A stretch of 64,000 nucleotides of DNA from Armigeres subalbatus (lineage: Eukaryota > Arthropoda > Insecta > Diptera > Culicidae): assembly GCF_024139115.2 (NCBI RefSeq), contig NC_085140.1, positions 425,839,781-425,903,780 on the forward strand, given 5' to 3'. The position numbers and the translations under genes were made by a program. Position 1 is the stretch's first letter. Each line of letters opens with the position of its first letter. Below, in pieces: positions 33,205-44,436 of this stretch. Under the pieces are notes generated by a model, which searched no databases, was not told where the DNA came from, and saw only the letters and a list, made by a program, of their open reading frames with translations.

Positions 33205-33590
33205 CTTATGCTATGCTGAATAATTCAAAAGTTTCCGATAGCAAAACGATCTATTCTGAATACACATTAAAAGCAAAACCAAATGGTGAACCAATCCAAT
33301 GTGAAATTTACCGCAAAAATTTAAAATCAAAGAATCGTCTCATCAATCATAAGCAAATTTAAGGGACTGAACATCATAATTGCAAACAGTGCGAAATATC
33401 GTTTCATTCATTGTTAGAGAATACGTTGTTCGTTATGTGGTGCATTTGATTAATTTACATAAAAATCATTATAGTGAAAATCTCGAACGGCATTTGAGGG
33501 ATCATGTAGAGGAGTTATATGTCCAGCCAACATCCATCGTCCTCTGCAGCTACTGATGAGATCAAATTTCCAACACCAGGCACATAGCCG
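33205..33590 (+). pseudogene. psi-B3, pseudogene of a gene-B-like ZAD-C2H2 gene
   Basis: Nearly identical to psi-B2 without its MITE. It keeps the finger start after CCAATCCAATGTGAAATT (second finger Cys changed to Tyr, TAC), the same in-frame TAA after CATAAGCAAAT, and the exon-3 start GAACGGCATTTGAGGG. Homology to gene B ends after TGTCCAGCCAACAT. Confidence 0.85.
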
Positions 33591-33845
33591 AACTCTCGCA
33601 ATCAATTTTTTAAACCAACTCATTCACACGTATATTGTTCTGTGCAATGACAACCGAGTAGGATGAGTATTTAGTTGTGTCTGGCATTCACATACAGCTT
33701 CATCAGCAATTGCGCTCGATATTTAATTGAATGAGGTTGAATTTTGACAAGCCAGCCCAGTTTGAAACTAATACAATTTGTAATAACAGAAGTTTGATTG
33801 AATGTTACTTTTATTTGTGCAGTTTCCAAATATGTGCATGACAGC

Positions 33846-33851
33846 TTTATT
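33846..33851 (-). promoter_or_regulatory. Poly(A) signal of gene A3
   Basis: AATAAA on the minus strand, 43 bases past the stop, as in A2. Confidence 0.7.
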
Positions 33852-33893
33852 TCAAATTACAAAATATGTTTATATGTGGATCATAAATATGTA

Positions 33894-35556
33894 TTAATGT
33901 TCGTTTTTATCTGGCTTTGACAAAATAGTGCTTCTACTTTTGATGTCCCGTTTTCGATTATGACTACGCATATGTTTTGCCAAGAGACTTCTGAAATATT
34001 TGGAAATCAATAGATAAGAATAATCATTAATTAATCAATTGATCATCAAATGTCTTACGCTTTTGAAAATCGGAAGCCACAGATGTGACACTCGTGTTTT
34101 TTTGGTCCATGCTGGTAACGTTTGTGTTGAACTAGGTCCCTGTCAGTTTTGTATGTCTTCTGGCAAAAATTGCATTGGAAAGTTCTTGAGTTGCAATTTT
34201 CCGATTCATTTGACTGCCGTTCACAGCGCGGTTCGTGCGTTCGCATATGGTCTTGCATGTGGTGCCTAGTATATAGCAATAAAAATAGGTTTAGATATTA
34301 GAATTTTACCAGCTGTCGAAAGTTCTACTAACTGGTATGCAAAAGGTTTTCCACATATGGGGCACTCGTGTTGCTTCTTCCCATGTGTATACTTCTTATG
34401 CTGCTTTAATCTGCCTCGAAACAAAAAGGATTTTTGACATATCTCACACTTAAATGGTTCAACGACGGTTTCATTTTTAGATTGGCCATTTGTTAATGCA
34501 CTTCGTGCTTCCTGCTCAGAATCCAAACGAGTTTCAATTTTAGCTTCCTCTATTACAATCACATCATTCATGTCATCGGCGTTCTCGTTTTTGATGACGA
34601 CACATCGCAAATCGGTCAGTGATTCATTTTTCGTTTCATCATACGCATTTGCAGTTTGGTAATCATCTGAGTTATCTTTGTAACATTTTGTGTGTTGAAC
34701 CAATTGTTCCCTGGAATATTCTAATTTATTCATAATGGAATAGAGGATGCAGATATGTCTTACCTTCTTGCAAACGATTTTCCACAACGTTCACAAACAT
34801 ATTTCCTGGGGCCATGGAGCCTCTTATGATTCGTTAACTGCTTTTTCGTATTAAATATTTTATGACACACTTTACATTGTATCGGTAATTCAGAGCTCGT
34901 CCCCTGATCATTACAATTCTGACGTTTTATGTGGTTGTTCAAAAATTCACTGAAATATTTCAATTGATTTATAATGGAATTGAGGATTTGTAATATTTTA
35001 CCTTCTTGTGAACGATTTCCCACATCGTTCACAAGCATGTTTCTTGGGAACATGAGCCCTATGATGATTGATAACCTGTTTTTTCGTATCAAATGTTTTG
35101 AGACACACTTCACATTGAATCGGTGAATCAGTTCGTTGCGGTTCTTCGTCCAGCAATTGAATCATATATTTAGCGTCCGTCCCCGGATCATTGATAACTA
35201 CGGAGCTTAAATTCTCATTTTCAACTTCTTCGGCCCCAACCATAGATTGCAGAATGTCCTGCACTTCTTGACAACGAGTTCGATATTGGTGGAATTCGAT
35301 CATTCGCATTCGACAAATAGAACAGATTAGATGGCTCAAGTGGTCATCGGTGGAAACCTATAAGACAGCATACATTTATTTAGCAATGGATTATTTAGAT
35401 TGTAATGATATTTACCACAATTGAAAGATAATCCGATAGCCATTGGAAGAGATTGTCTTCTTTGAATATATCATCCAGTAATTCCTCGCTCATACAAAGT
35501 CGACATAATTGATATGACCCGTTGGAATTCGTAGGTTCTGTCTTGATTGATAACAT
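33894..35556 (-). CDS. Gene A3, ZAD-C2H2 zinc-finger transcription factor (six exons)
   Basis: Exons (minus): 35556-35416, 35357-35002, 34949-34764, 34710-34333, 34265-34059, 33990-33894; 454 codons, all junctions GT-AG with the same phases as A2. ZAD Cys at 18, 21, 59 and 62. Eight finger units: CEVCLKTF (intact here, broken in A2), CERCGKSFTRR (last His replaced), CHKIFNTKKQL, CERCGKSFARR (last His replaced), CQKSFLFRGRL, CGKPFAYQ (spans exons 4-5), CQKTYKTDRDL and CGFRFSK joined to LLAKHMRSH. The linker keeps VIVIEEAKIE. Exon 4 ends at the GTTAGT donor just after CGKPFAYQ; this choice is fixed by phase. It is a recent paralogue of A2, in divergent orientation to gene B. Confidence 0.9.
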
Positions 35557-35689
35557 TTTCAATTTTGCTTTCAAATCAGATTATCTCATCTACTCTAACT
35601 ACTAAATTTTACTTTACTTTATTTCACTATACTTTTAGTGCGGTCTTTGGGGTATGTATACAAATAGCTAGTAATAGTGTAATGGGGAG

Positions 35690-36283
35690 ATGCATCGAAT
35701 GAACACAATGACGTTTGAGCGGTGCGCTGTTTACTAAAAATGAACACTCTTTCATACATCGAGTTCATTCAAAATGAATTTCGGCACCGCTCAAAAGTCA
35801 AATAATGAACCTATGCACTGCCCCATAGACTTATGCAGGGGTTCATCGAATTCACTCACCTGATGGATTTTGACATTTGAGCGGGTCGTCTTTTCGAACA
35901 AAAGTTCATTTTGCGTTCATTATGCGACCCGCTCAAACGTCATAATTTCTTGGGGGAGTTCATTTTGCGGTGAGTGAATTTGATGAACTCCTGCGAAGGT
36001 CTATAGACCTGTGCAGGAGTTCATCAAATTCACTCACCTGATGGATTTTGACATTTGAGCGGGTCGTCCACTCGAACAAAAGTTCATTTTGTGTTCATTA
36101 TGCGACCCGCTCAAACGTCATAATTTCTTGGGGGAGTCTATAGACTAACGCAAAATGATCTCCCCCAAGAAATTATGACGTTTGAGCGGGTCGCATAATG
36201 AACGCAAAATGAACTTTTGTTCGAGAAAACGACCCGCTCAAATGTCAAAATCCATCGGGTGAGTGAATTCGATGAACCGCTGC
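35690..36283. mobile_element. Array of three or more inverted J-family MITE units
   Basis: Units with GACATTTGAGCGGGTCG...CGACCCGCTCAAACGTCATA and TTCTTGGGGGAGTTCATT recur at about 35870-35965, 36050-36140 and (inverted) 36160-36280, joined by CTATAGAC-type linkers. The outer left unit is the GCACCGCTCAAA subtype also seen at 388-533. Confidence 0.8.
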
Positions 36284-36353
36284 ATAAGTCTATTCCACAT
36301 CATAAATGAATATTGCATCAAAATGAACGTGGAATATATCTTCATCAACGAGC

Positions 36354-36509
36354 ATGGTCCAATGCACCGAGTTCATCATTGACGTTTGAGACGGGCGCTG
36401 TTTACTAAGAATGAATACTTTTTCATTCATCGAGTTCATGCAAGTGTTCATTTTTAGTAAACAGCGCCCGTCTCAAACGTCATTGTGTTCATTCGGTGCA
36501 TTGGACCAT
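36354..36509. mobile_element. 156-bp J-related palindrome
   Basis: ATGGTCCAATGCACCGAGTT mirrored by ...ATTCGGTGCATTGGACCAT; inner arms ACGTTTGAGACGGGCGCTGT and inverse. Confidence 0.85.
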
Positions 36510-36649
36510 AGTTAAGGATATGCCATTCTAACTTGAATTGTTGCGTGTTGCAAGTTGCAAGCAGGTGCTGATAGACTTTTGGATTGATGTGACATGAATG
36601 TAATGGTGGCGAATGTAAACAATATCGCATTGAATTCACATGTCTCTGC

Positions 36650-37200
36650 TCTCTAATAGTTTTCGAATACACTATGCACGATGTAACATTGAACCGAGTC
36701 TCGCTCGTCAAAGATCTAGGTATCTCACTGTACAGTAAACTTCGTTTTAGTGAACACATCTCAAACCACGATAGCTAAAGCTGTTGCTGTATAGGGAGTT
36801 CTGAAGCACAACACCCGAGAATAGTGATAATTACTGCCTCAAAACGCTGCATACATCGTTGATTCGTAGCATTCTGGAATATGGCCTATATAGTCACAGT
36901 CCTATGCATCGCAAATAGCGAGAATCGAACTGACCCAGAAAGCTTTCATTATACTAATGACACACTGGTGGTACAAGTACCATGGTACAAGAATCTTGAA
37001 ATGAGTACCATACCAATTATTGTCTTTATTAAAGATAGTCTTGGAATAATTTTCTTGTTCTCTTGTACCATGGTACAAGTACCACAGGTGTGTCCTTAGT
37101 ATTAGATTTGCACCTGGCGTAATCGACGTGAGCTGCCACGATATGAGCACCGTCACCTTTGGCAGAACCTACCAAAAGATTAAGCTGGGAGCCATGGGAC
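36650..37200 (+). pseudogene. Jockey-like reverse transcriptase C-terminal fragment with MITE insertion
   Basis: Plus-strand reading gives LNRVSLVKDLGISLYSKLRF then SEHIS, the conserved block after RT motif D in Jockey-clade elements, with further decayed matches to 36945 and after 37105 (TTTGCACCTGGCGTAATCG). Stops and shifts throughout. Confidence 0.6.
36959..37094. mobile_element. 136-bp MITE inside the RT fragment
   Basis: GACACACTGGTGGTACAAGT and its inverse; subterminal TACCATGGTAC palindromes in each arm. Confidence 0.75.
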
Positions 37201-37662
37201 ATCGGTTACTCGAAGTAGGCTATAGATCCATAGATCGAGACTAGTATTGAATAGATTGTCTTAAGCTGAGATGTCTTAAGGTGTCATTCAATAACTGAAA
37301 TTCAAGAAAGATTTCGATCTTGTAAGTACGAAACGTACTTTTCTGAATCTCCATCTCTCCTGAAATAAAATTTGCTGAACTGTTTTCAGCCTTTTGTTTT
37401 GCTGAATCGTAAAATTAAAATTTGGTGTGTTCGTTTTGTAATGTTTGGATCGAATATTTGAATCCAAGAATGATTTTTCATGTATGAAATGAACTTTTCT
37501 TATAAGAATGATTGTTATTCATTAGTTCATTTTGTCTACCGCTGTTTGACCAAAACATAAAATCTCTTAGTTTATGATGCCTTTAATAATAAATTGTTAT
37601 GTGATTCCATTCTTTTTATGAATATTTGCGAATTTATATAAAAAAAATATATATCTCTTGGT
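37201..37662. other. Presumptive upstream flank of gene B
   Basis: No recognised element apart from the TTCATTAGTTCATTTTGTCT patch (37515-37560), the empty-site relative of 22205-22375. Since the I-like element splits the gene B start region, the original 5' UTR and promoter of gene B should end at 37676. Confidence 0.45.
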
Positions 37663-37676
37663 AGTATGGTACAAAT
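37663..37676 (+). repeat. 14-bp target-site duplication, left copy
   Basis: AGTATGGTACAAAT, identical to 40651-40664. It contains the ATG of gene B. Confidence 0.95.
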
Positions 37677-40650
37677 AGAATGCGCAACGCGTCGTCCGTA
37701 AACGAAGATCGTGAAAGCTCGTCGCGCTGGATACTCGACTTCGCAAAGAAAGTTTGTCCGGATTCGGTACCGGTGAAGCAAGAGTTACGTGATGCTTTTG
37801 CAGACAGGGATGACATGGATCGTCCCTTTTCGATGATTGAATTCTCACTTGCTCTTCTTTCATGTAACAATTCCGCTCCAGGGATGGATAGAATCAGGTT
37901 CAATTTGCTTAAAAACCTCCCAGACGTCGCGAAGAGGCGCTTATTGAGCCTGTTCAACCAGTTACTGGAGTGCAACATTGTTCCGGATGATTGGAGGCAT
38001 GTGAGGGTGATAGCCATCCAGAAGCCCGGAAAACCCGCGTCGGATTATAATTCGTATCGCCCCATCGCGATGCTGTCCTGTCTTCGGAAGTTGTTGGAGA
38101 AGATGATTCTCTTCCGGCTAGACAAATGGGTTGAATCGAATAATTTTTTGTCAGATACACAATTTGGTTTCCGCAGGGGCAAGGGAACGAACGACTGTCT
38201 TGCGTTGCTTTCTTCAGAAATTCAGCTTACTTTCGCTAAAAAAGAGCAAATGGGCTCAGTGTTTTTGGACATTAAGGGGGCTTTTGATTCAGTTTGCGTC
38301 GATGTCTTATCCGACAGGCTCCACGCGTGTGGACTTTCTCCAATTTTAAACAATTATTTGTACAATTTGTTGTCAGAGAAGCGTATGAGTTTTTCTCATG
38401 GTGACTCGGCAACTTCACGAATTAGCTACATGGGTCTCCCCCAGGGCTCATGTTTGAGCCCCCTTCTTTACAATTTTTACGTCAGAGACATTGATGAATG
38501 TCTCATGCCAAATTGCTCGTTGAGACAGCTTGCAGATGATTGTGTTGTATCCGTTTCGGGGCCAAAATCGGTTGATCTGCAAGGACCATTGCAAGATACT
38601 CTGGACAATTTGTCCACTTGGGCTACGAAGCTGGGTATCGAATTCTCTCCGGAGAAAACTGAGATGGTAGTCTTTAAAAAACGCAAGCTGGCAAAATTCC
38701 CGCTCCAACTGATGGGTAAGGCAATCACTCATAGCATGTCTTCTAAATATCTCGGGGTCTGGTTCGACTCGAAATGCACCTTCGGGAAGCACATTGTGTA
38801 TCTGACACAAAAATGCCATAAACGTATCAACTTCATGCGAACAATAACCGGAACATGGTGGGGAGCGCATCCCGAAGATCTTATAACGTTGTATCGAACA
38901 ACCATTTTGTCGGTCCTCGAATACGGTAGTTTTTGCTTCCAGTCCGCGGCTGAAACACACATGCTGAAGCTTCAAAGGATTCAGTACCGCTGTCTCCGTA
39001 TCGCGTTAGGTTGTATGAATTCGACTCATACGATGAGCCTGGAAGTACTTGCGGGAGTACTGCCTCTGACAGATCGTTTCGCGGAATTATCGCTCCGGTT
39101 CCTCATCCGCTGTGAGGTTCTCAATCCATTGGTCATTGACAACTTCGAGAAGCTGCTCGAACAAAACCCCCAATCTCGATTCATGAGTATTTACCACTGG
39201 TACATTACGCTGGAGGTAAGCCCTTCTTTTGTAGACACCAATCGTGCTAACTTCTTAGACTCTTACTCTTACTCTTACAGTTCCTCTGTTACTTTTGATC
39301 TGTCCATGAAGCAGGAGGTTCATGGAATACCAGACTTTCTTCGTGCGGAGGTCATACCTCCATTATTTGCAAGCAAATACGGGCACGCTAGCGAGGAGAG
39401 AAGCTTTTTCACAGACGGGTCAAAAATGGATGACTCCTCTGGTTTCGGTGTTTTAACGTTTTTCATAGCGCCTACTTTAAGCTTAAAGAGCCTTGTTCCG
39501 TGTATACTGCTGAGCTAGCAGCTATACACTATTCTCTCGAGCAAATCGCATCCCTACCTCCTGACCACTTTTTCATCTTCACCGACAGTCTAAGTTCCTT
39601 GGAGGCTGTTCGGTCAATGAAACCGGTGAAGCATTCAGCGTATCTTCTTAACGGGATACGGAAAGCTTTGAATGCTTTATCTAAACGGTCTTACACAATC
39701 ACCATGGCTTGGGTCCCTTCTCATTGCTCGATCCCGGGAAATGAGAAAGCGGACTCTTTTGGCCAAGGTGGGCGCCATGAAAGGTGATATTTACGATCGG
39801 AAAATCACCTTCGATGAATTTTTCTCATAAGTTCGTCAGGAAACCTTGAACAGCTGGCAACAGAAATGGACAAATGGTGAGTTGGGTAGATGGCTGTTTT
39901 CAATTCGCCCGCAGGTGTCGAAGCGTCCATGGTTCAAAAATTGAATATGGGACGAGACTTCATTCGAACCATGTGTCGTCTAATGTCCAATCACTACACT
40001 TTAAATGCACATCTTTTCAGGGTGGGGCTTTCGGAAGGAAATCTCTGTGTTTGCGGCGAGGATTATCAGGACATCGATCATGTCGTGTGGGCGTGCGAGG
40101 AGCATCGTGGCCCCAGATCTGCGCTAACTGAATATCTCCGGGTCCGAGGAAAACAACCAAAGCCTATTAGGGAAGTGTTGTCGGGCCTTGATTTCGAGTA
40201 CATGTCCCTGGTCCACCAATTTTTGAAAGTTGCTGATGTAAGACTGTAACCTTAGTCTGCCCTTCCTCTTGTCTGTTGTTCCCCATTACGAATGTCTTCC
40301 TCTTGTTGTCCATTTCAATGCCTGTCGTTAATCCCTTCCGTAAGTCTTCCTCTCGTTGTTGTCTCCCAAAAAAAAGTTTTTTTTTTATCCCGTTACAGAT
40401 GCGAAACATCGCGAAGAATGTTAACTTTGTTAACATCAGCATCGTAATTACTTAAGTACCCTAAAATCCTTTCCTTTCCTACTGTATTATTGTATTCCCT
40501 AACCTCGACCAAACCGCGAGTCTTTCGGTTCCCCAAAACTAACACTATGTATAAGAATCAAGAAAAGTATTGTAAAACTTGATTTCGGCTCCGTAACGCT
40601 TCACGGCAAATGAGCCTTCCAAATAAACGAAAGATAAAAAAAAAAAAAAA
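37677..40650 (+). mobile_element. 5'-truncated I-like non-LTR retrotransposon (RT and RNase H)
   Basis: ORF2 begins mid-protein. RT blocks: APGMDRIRFNLL, YRPIAMLSCLRKLLEK, FGFRRGKGTNDCL, VFLDIKGAFDSV, GLPQGSCLSPLLYN and LADD where F/YADD is expected. A frameshift near 39470 precedes the RNase H domain (SFFTDGSKMDD, YTAELAAIHYSL, FTDSLSSLEAV). After a second frame break near 39760 comes a C-terminal CVCGEDYQDIDHVVWAC zinc site. A 3' UTR and poly(A) (40636-40650) end the element. RNase H downstream of RT fits the I superclade. Exact 14-bp target duplications bound it. It is dead by truncation and frameshifts. Confidence 0.9.
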
Positions 40651-40664
40651 AGTATGGTACAAAT
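40651..40664 (+). repeat. 14-bp target-site duplication, right copy
   Basis: AGTATGGTACAAAT directly after the poly(A) tail; the ATG at 40654 opens gene B. Confidence 0.95.
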
Positions 40665-42907
40665 GGAGTCCTCGATGAACAAGGCAGAAACTACGAGGGT
40701 GAAAAACATTGATCAAATGTGTCGGTTGTGCATGAGCAAGGAATCTCTTGACGATGTTTTCAAGCAAAACGATCTTCAGAAATGGATTTTGCATTATCTT
40801 TCAATCACAGTAATGACGATCGAGAGTTTATTTATTGGTTCTGATAAATAATAGGTTTTATGAACATCATATCGTAGATATCCCGCGACGACCACATGAG
40901 TCAGGTCATCTGTATTGTCATGTCGACTACGGTTGGTAGAATTTGACCAATTTCGAACTCACTGCAAGAAGGTGCAAAGCGTTCTGCAGTCCATGGAGGT
41001 TATTGGAACTTATGCTGAAGATGCGAAGCATAAATCTATAAATAATTTAAGAATTGCCGATAGCACAACGATCCGTTCTGAAAACACATTAAAAGCAGAA
41101 CCAAGTGGTGACCCAATCCAATGTGAAATTTGCCGCAAAAATTTCGTATCAAAGGATCGTCTCATCAATCATAAGCAAATTCAAGGGACTGAACATCATG
41201 ATTGCAAACAATGCGAAATATCGTTTCATTCATCGTAAGTAGAATACCTGAACTTTGTTCGTTATGTGGTGCATATGATTAATTTACATAAAAATCATTA
41301 TAGTAAAAATCTCGAACGGCATTTGAGGGATCATGTAGAGGAGTTAAATGTCCAGCCAACATTAGTTGATCTCCAGAAAGTTAAAACTGAAACACATAAC
41401 GATGACGATTCGATGCCATTCAAACCTGATCCAGGACAAGGTTCAGTAATTGAATCTATTCAAAGTGAGTATGTCGTAAACCTTGCCCATAGCGATTTAG
41501 TGTGGAACATTCCAGTTAAATTAGAGGCAGACTCGCTAGAAAGAATACATCATATAGAAAATATTGAAAGAGCTGTGCATACAACAATCGAAGCCGAAAT
41601 AGCTTACACAAGGTATATGCAATTTGTGGAGATGGGCAGTTATCTAATTTAAATTCTTTTTATAATTTTAGAGAAAGTTCTGACAAACCGAGAAGTGATG
41701 CAAAAGGGAGGGATTTGAGCACAAATCATTCCGAATCGAACGATGATTTTATTCCGACAGCCTTATCAGGAATTCAACTCCGTTGCAAAAAGAGCGAACA
41801 TCTTGGGCAAAACACCAACTTCACGCAAAATGTCAAACGCAAAAAGAATGCTGGTGGGTCGAAATCTGATAATTCCATGCGACCTAAGAAATGTATTAAT
41901 GAAACAGCTTTAACAGATAAACACCTTCCGGACAAAATACCCGACGATGTAGAATTATATAATAGTCGAATCCACCCAGATCTGGAAACATTGCTCATGA
42001 AAAGTTTATTTGATTTAAGTGTCAAGACAAATAACCGCCCGACGGATTTACGCAAAGGAGAGGAAAAGCAAGCACAATGCAGCACATGCCTAAAAGTTAT
42101 GAGATCCAAAAAACATCTATATGACCACATGCGTACTGTACACGGACCGAAGAAGCATATTTGTGGATTGTGCAGTTTTGCATTCTCGAGGCGGTAAGAG
42201 ATTCGAATGCTTTTTTGTTTCTTTTTTTCCCTTTCTCGTAAAACCAAACTTTTGAATGAAGGCTATTTTGGACGAAACGAACATCGATAGTTGGATTATT
42301 CATGGTTTTTTGCCTTTATCGTATATACTATTTAAGTATACATGAAGGCTATAGGATCACTCCAAAAACAAATAGAAGGTTCGTTTTGAGTTTTGATAGA
42401 AGGCTCGGAGAACCATAGTGTTATATACCAATCGACTCAGCTCGACGAATTGAGGTGATGTCTGTTTGTGTGTATGTATGTATGTGTGTGTATGTGTGTA
42501 TGTGTACAAAATTTTGTATATGTACACACTTTTTGAAACTTAGCATTGATCGAATTACTCGCAACAAATTCCATTCGACTGGAAATCTTGTCCCATTGTT
42601 TGCTGTTGAAAATTGGATCGGACTATGGGATCAGAAGTTATGACCAAAATACTATTTTCTATGCGCAAAACACGCTAAAAAAACTAACTCTTTTTTTGTG
42701 CACGAGGAAGGCACCAACACCGCTAGGTGGATTAATAAAGTTTTTTTTATTAGTAAATCAGGCAATTCTTCTCAATAATATAATAGCAGCACTTTCAATG
42801 ATATTAAAAAAGTACTATGCTATTTCACATTTATTTTACTTTTCAGAAATGACATGTTAAGACATCAAAGGCAGAACCACCGGGGAATTTCTAAGCATCT
42901 AACTTGA
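40654..42907 (+). CDS. Gene B, ZAD-C2H2 zinc-finger gene (five exons) with a frameshift in the ZAD
   Basis: Exons: 40654-40809, 40878-41234, 41304-41612, 41672-42193, 42847-42907, all GT-AG; without one extra base the sum is 468 codons. Exon 1 begins MVQMESSMNKAETT and has the ZAD half CRLCMSKESLDDVF. In exon 2 the second Cys pair should read CIVC, but an extra base at about 40919 shifts the frame and meets a TGA at 40944. Exon 2 is 357 bases where phase needs 356 (356 in A2 and A3). The rest is open: CEICRKNFVSKDRL (final His replaced by Gln), CKQCEISF joined to LERHLRDH, a long linker with VKTE, CSTCLKVM and CGLCSFAFSRR joined to MLRHQRQNH. Four fingers. Either recently inactivated or an assembly error. 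An I-like element lies directly upstream. Confidence 0.8.
42330..42760 (-). repeat. Dispersed repeat with TGTA/TG microsatellite in intron 4 of gene B
   Basis: Reverse-complement relative of 16130-16460 and 11370-11870, ending ACCGCTAGGTGGATTAATAA. It explains why this intron (42194-42846) is about ten times longer than the others. Confidence 0.7.
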
Positions 42908-42971
42908 AATTAAATTGCATTAAATTGCGACACAAACAAGACTTACGGCTTCAAACAAAGTCTACAAATGA

Positions 42972-42977
42972 AATAAA
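42972..42977 (+). promoter_or_regulatory. Poly(A) signal of gene B
   Basis: AATAAA 65 bases after the gene B stop. Confidence 0.65.
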
Positions 42978-43053
42978 TGTTTTCAGCATCTTTGTAATGT
43001 TTACCTAAATTTAATCACAAACCAGATAACATATTCGATACTGCATCTATGTA

Positions 43054-43255
43054 CACTGGATTTTGTTTTTACACGATTTACATTTTCTCAATTTTCCACT
43101 CATCCTAAATGTTTAACGTATATTAATTATCATGTGATTTTTCTTTGATTTATTTTGGATTTTTTGAAACATGTTGCGAATAGTTTGGTGGCAAATTGAA
43201 GTAACACGATCAAAAATACGAGCGAAAAAAAATCGTGTAAAAACAAAATCCTGTG
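43054..43255. mobile_element. 202-bp MITE with TA duplication
   Basis: CACTGGATTTTGTTTTTACA and its inverse (TGTAAAAACAAAATCCTGTG), with TA on both sides. Confidence 0.75.
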
Positions 43256-44029
43256 TACTGTGCACGTGCTCCCCGGTTCAACATCACACCGCCCTCGTTG
43301 TTTGCCACATTGTCACCTTCGTAAAAAGGTTTCCGTTCGCCTCCCTACACATGTCAAACTGTGGCACGTAACCCGTTCGTGCGCGGTTTATCTTCTCAAA
43401 CAATGTTCGTGTTATTTCATTATATCGATCTTCCTATTGGTGCTTTTTAATCCGAAAAATCGTGTTTTGTCTGTTCATATCGTGCTTCGTTCGTCCTCGA
43501 GTGGTGCCGCAGCAATATCGCTCATGTTGCGTTCTTATCCACTAAGGGGCTGTCCGTCCATATACCACGTGGACAGTTTAGGGGGGAGGGGGGTGTGACA
43601 AATGTCTACGGTCGTCCGCACTGGCGGTGCCCTACGTAACTTCAGGAGGTTGACTGTTCGCGTATCGAGATCGGTTCGACGATTCCGGTTAGCGGAAAAC
43701 GTCCGGTGCCTGACGACCTGAAGCCCAACCCTGATCACTCCCCCTCTCCATCCACGCTGCAGCTCCGACAGTATATGCGTGACGACTCTGCTTTACTCAT
43801 TCTACATGTTTTCCTAGTGACACATTCGCTCTGTGGTGTTATCCGTCCTTAGGGCTGGCAATCCTCTACGTACATACTTCCAAAAACCACGTCCTCAGGA
43901 GCCTCCTCAACTTTGAAACACGCCGATCACAAGGGTGGCGACGCGTGGCCTCACCGATGCAGATATTGGCGGAAACAGACGTGTCCGGATAGGATCTGTG
44001 TGAGGTAAAAATTCAGCTCTCCATGTTGC
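43256..44029. other. No gene seen; repeat-derived
   Basis: Contains GGGGCTGTCCGTCCATATAC (43546), a motif like the ends of dispersed Aedes elements, without a matching partner here. Frames of about 65-110 codons lack domains. Confidence 0.4.
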
Positions 44030-44041
44030 CTGTTCACCTAT

Positions 44042-44331
44042 CTCTCTCTCTTCGTTGGCATTACATCCCCCACTGGGACATTGCCGCCTCGCAGCTTAGT
44101 GTTCATTAAGCACTTCCACAGTTATTAACTGCGAGGTTTCTAAACCAAGTTACCATTTCTGCATTCGTATATCATGAGGCTAACACGATGATACTTTTAT
44201 GCCCAGGGAAGTCGAGACAATTTCCAATCCGAAAATTTTCTAGACCGGCATCGGGAATCGAACCCAGCCACCCTCAGCATGGTCTTGCTTTGTAGCCGCG
44301 CATCTTACCGCACGGCTAAGGAGGGCCCCGT
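44042..44331 (-). mobile_element. Full-length tRNA-derived SINE
   Basis: Minus-strand head CCTTAGCCGTGCGGTAAGAT (A box) and GGGTTCGATTCCCG (B box), a body with GGAAATTGTCTCGACTTCCC, and a GA-rich tail. A 12-bp target duplication CTGTTCACCTAT flanks it (44030-44041, 44332-44343). A different SINE family from the Feilai-like copies. Confidence 0.9.
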
Positions 44332-44436
44332 CTGTTCACCTATACGTCTACAAATTAAGGATGAGCCGCTTGGTCCACCTTCCATTCTTCCCACAGATGC
44401 TGTTACTTGACTACAGAGTCCTGTCTCCTGTGTAGG

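Noticed and set aside
34266..34332. Read-through of A3 exon 4 to a later GTAAAA donor (34309 region)
   Set aside because: That donor gives phase 1 and breaks the next exon; the GTTAGT donor after CGKPFAYQ keeps phase 2 and completes the finger in both A2 and A3.
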